Shown piece after piece: positions 5,790-7,560 of a DNA stretch of 7,560 nucleotides; position 1 is the stretch's first letter; every line of letters begins with the position of its first letter. The notes beneath the pieces are model-generated. The model was not told where the DNA came from. It did not search any database and saw only the letters and a program-made list of their open reading frames with translations. Location: NCBI GenBank assembly GCA_021802225.1, contig JAKAAS010000069.1, positions 1 through 7,560 on the forward strand. Reading direction: 5' to 3'. The DNA is from Bacillota bacterium. Lineage in GTDB: Bacteria > Bacillota_E > Sulfobacillia > Sulfobacillales > Sulfobacillaceae. The position numbers and the translations under genes were made by a program.

Positions 5790-6412
5790 AGGTCTTTGTG
5801 ACATTACACGAACGTATGTTCTATACGCACTTCTTTTTGCTTCGCGTCTCCTGTCCCGGGCATAGCCCGGGACAGGAGACGCCTGACTGCGGCGTGTATG
5901 ATCCCCGCGGAGACTCGAGAGAGACACGTGCTGCCCCATGCTTAACCGAGCCAATCCACGGTGGTCGGGCGCTGAAATCCCGTAACGATAGAACTCAACG
6001 ACGTCCTTCAGCTGCGATACAAAATGGCACGCCTATTTCACATCGCATGCGGACGCTACAGTAGACCTCAGAACCAAGACGATGGACAGAAAGCGCGGTA
6101 AGAGACGCGCTGGCCCTGCGAAAAGAATGAGAGTCTGTCCTAACCCTGGTCGTGTGGATTGTGTTGAGAGAAGAACAATCGGGCGAACCGCCTGTCATGG
6201 CCGAAACGCCCGCGGTCTCTCGGTTGCCATCCCCCGTGCGCTCTGATCATTGCATTGCACGGATCTGTGTGCTCTGTCAATTCGCTCGGATCACGGGCAG
6301 CCTGGTCCACGATAATAGCCTTCCCCTCAATCGCACGCGGGCACCACCGATTATCCCGAAAGTGACCATGTCGGGTTATGCCACACATGACACGACGAGC
6401 GTGGCGCTCTTC
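5790..6412. other. No recognised gene; contains a strong hairpin
   Basis: I find no supported CDS or RNA gene in this stretch. A long minus-strand frame covers 5954-5451 but mostly shadows kynU/kynB. A plus frame at 5786-6064 and frames over 6140-6469 have no ribosome binding sites and no family resemblance. The stretch probably consists of debris joined to the broken kynB end. Its only distinct structure is the hairpin at 5844-5882. Confidence 0.45.
5844..5882. repeat. 39-nt hairpin with 18-bp perfect arms
   Basis: GCGTCTCCTGTCCCGGGC (5844-5861) and its exact reverse complement (5865-5882) flank the 3-nt loop ATA. The stem is very G+C-rich and would be extremely stable in RNA or single-stranded DNA. 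T-rich sequence (5831-5838) precedes it on the plus strand, and no T-run follows the stem in either reading direction, so it is not a canonical intrinsic terminator. It may be a dispersed palindromic repeat or a mobile-element end, about 110 bp after the kynB break. Confidence 0.75.
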
Positions 6413-6713
6413 TTACTCTTCTTGCGACCGGATAGGATTCCGATAATCGAGTGCAACCATATCCCGTAACGGAGCGAAGTCCTTGTCATTGTTTGTGAAG
6501 GAGGGCCGTGGCGGCGATGATGGCGTCGGGGAGGTTTAAATTCTTCCCAGCACGACTTTTCCATAATCGTCGGATTTCTGCTGCTTTCCGAGCAATCTCT
6601 TCGGACACATTGATGACACGGTCGACGGAGACAATATAATTTTCCATATCAGTGCGGATTGTTTCGTCGTGATCCACGACCGTGGTGGAAAGAAGCCCAC
6701 TGATTTGTATGAC
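6413..6713 (-). pseudogene. Truncated, frameshifted VapC-like PIN-domain toxin
   Basis: The C-terminal half of a PIN-domain ribonuclease of the VapC toxin type is recognisable. Reading leftwards from about 6713, one frame gives ISGLLST, ETIRTDMENYIV, INVSEEIARKAAEIRRLWKS and LPDAIIAATALLHK, ending at a TGA (6488-6486). LPDAIIAAT is the typical PIN motif with its conserved aspartate. From 6496 a second frame continues the family pattern with TNNDKDFAPLRDMVALDYRN and stops at TAA (6415-6413). The usual TLVTNN link is shortened to HK/TNN, so a small deletion probably caused the frameshift. The N-terminal half with the first catalytic aspartate is missing and replaced by transposase sequence. No VapB antitoxin is visible. 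It cannot encode an active toxin as it stands. Confidence 0.82.
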
Positions 6714-6745
6714 GGAGTGAAGGATTTGCACCCCTGGCCACCTCG

Positions 6746-7060
6746 GCGGAAAAACCGTTCAATTTTGCCCTTCCCGGCGGGACGGTACGGCTTGGCATGA
6801 CGCAAATCAATGCCGAGTTCGGCGCACACCCTCGCTAAATAATGGGACGCATAGATGGACTTATTGTCGACGTGCAGAATTTCGGGAATGCTATAGCGCA
6901 CAATCCTCCAAGCGCGGCCGATGCCCGCGGGTGCCGCCCACGGCGGGATGGGGAACTGCCCTGAAAAATGGGAAAAGCAGGTGCCCGAGGCACCCACCAC
7001 AAACTCGCGATCGCATACGTAATGGCAGAGAGAATTCCGTGGGGGACAGGATGCTAATCC
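6746..7060 (-). pseudogene. Integrase-core (rve-type) transposase fragment
   Basis: A minus-strand frame beginning near 7000 contains IPEILHVDNKSIYASHYLAR, VCAELGIDLRHAKPYRPAGK and GKIERFFR. This is the conserved block around the second aspartate (VDN, normally VDNG) and the catalytic glutamate (GKIERFF) of DDE integrase-core transposases of the IS481/IS3-like type. Just upstream, FVVGA near 7000 and ILSAIT with AIAS (about 7038-7003, another frame) resemble the strand around the first part of the core, so more frameshifts are present. Similarity ends after FFR at about 6746. The usual C-terminal tail is absent, and VapC-like sequence begins within about 35 bp. I infer a dead transposase whose 3' end is joined to the toxin remnant. 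The exact IS family is not assigned. Confidence 0.75.
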
Positions 7061-7560
7061 TAGCTTACGCCACGACGAACGGGCAGGAAAGGAACTCGCG
7101 AAGACCTTTATTGATGGGACCTAGCACGGCCGCGCCCGCCGCCCGATGAGAACCGGCATTGCCGCGCGGTTGTTGATCGCCTGTGTCCAATCCCCGGCGC
7201 ACCCCTATGCCACGTAGCCGAACAACACGGACCAAACCGAAATAGACGACGCCTCTCACCTCCGGCCAAAGCGGGAAGGCGTAATTTCTTGGTCGTGCCG
7301 ACGGCACTTCTTCTAGACATGATAGACATTCATTGGACGCCTTTTCTGGGGTAGGTACATGACGTTGTCCCTACTCCCTGAGCTATCCGGGGATGTATGT
7401 TCCCGAAACCAACCCCACACATCGTCAGTAGGCATGATAATCCACGGATCATCAATTTTTCCTGTTCCACTCAGCTTTCAGCGTCAGGCGTCTGATGCAA
7501 TGAGGACAACGTGACAAATTGGTCAATTATACAAGTGGCTGTTATCTCGTATTTCGCACC
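7061..7560. other. No recognised gene; possible debris of the transposase 5' part
   Basis: Minus-strand frames in this stretch (for example 7307-7065 and 7329-7108) show no family resemblance and no ribosome binding site. Given its place upstream of the minus-strand transposase fragment, it may be the badly decayed N-terminal part of that element. A minus-strand TATAAT lies at 7531-7526 beside a small dyad AATTG-GT-CAATT (7517-7528), but no gene is seen behind it. Confidence 0.4.

Noticed and set aside
5844..5882. Rho-independent terminator
   Set aside because: The stem is strong, but no T-run follows it on either strand; the T-rich tract lies on the 5' side in plus orientation.
5451..5954. 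167-codon minus-strand frame across the kynU/kynB junction and beyond
   Set aside because: Most of it is antisense to kynU and kynB; it has no recognisable domain and is low-complexity in Arg/Pro/Ser.
6152..6469. 105-codon plus-strand frame
   Set aside because: It overlaps the VapC remnant antisense at its 3' end and has no ribosome binding site and no recognisable domain.

Overview
The window looks like a bacterial accessory region with moderate to high G+C, built from a few intact genes set among decayed mobile-element and metabolic-gene remnants. The kynurenine genes in the order kynA-kynU-kynB, strong Shine-Dalgarno sites and TGnTATAAT-type promoters suggest a Firmicute (Bacillus/Alicyclobacillus/Sulfobacillus-like). 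This is an inference from gene content, not a proven assignment. The Dam and ATPase genes look clearly less G+C-rich than kynU (judged by eye, not counted), which fits a mosaic origin.

Layout. Positions 1-590 (+) hold a heavily frameshifted DDE-type transposase remnant. An extended -10 promoter at 625-633 then drives an intact Dam-type adenine methyltransferase (685-1500). The interval 1501-1822 carries no clear gene. A perfect 11-bp inverted repeat (1823-1851) sits in the promoter region of an intact, orphan archaeal-type AAA+/STAND-like ATPase (1904-3025). The stretch 3026-3678 has no recognisable gene but several dyad symmetries.

From 3679 there is a tryptophan-to-anthranilate (kynurenine) operon: a promoter, a kynA pseudogene (3755-4242, frameshift plus internal deletion of the catalytic core), an intact kynureninase kynU (4267-5547), and a kynB overlapping it by 4 bp that is cut off after about 63 residues. 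Beyond the kynB break lie a 39-nt near-perfect hairpin (5844-5882) and unassigned sequence. On the minus strand there follow a truncated, frameshifted VapC-like PIN toxin remnant (6413-6713) and, directly upstream of it, the 3' half of an integrase-core transposase (6746-7060). The last 500 bp contain no gene I can identify.

How the genes work together: the kyn genes would have degraded tryptophan to anthranilate plus alanine, but with kynA and kynB broken only kynureninase can act, on kynurenine from elsewhere. Dam and the ATPase are separately promoted and have no obvious partners here. I see no convincing new multi-gene system. The most interesting points are the intact kynU between two broken pathway partners, the palindromic putative operator of the ATPase gene, GATC sites next to the dam -10, and the long hairpin at the broken end of the kyn operon.
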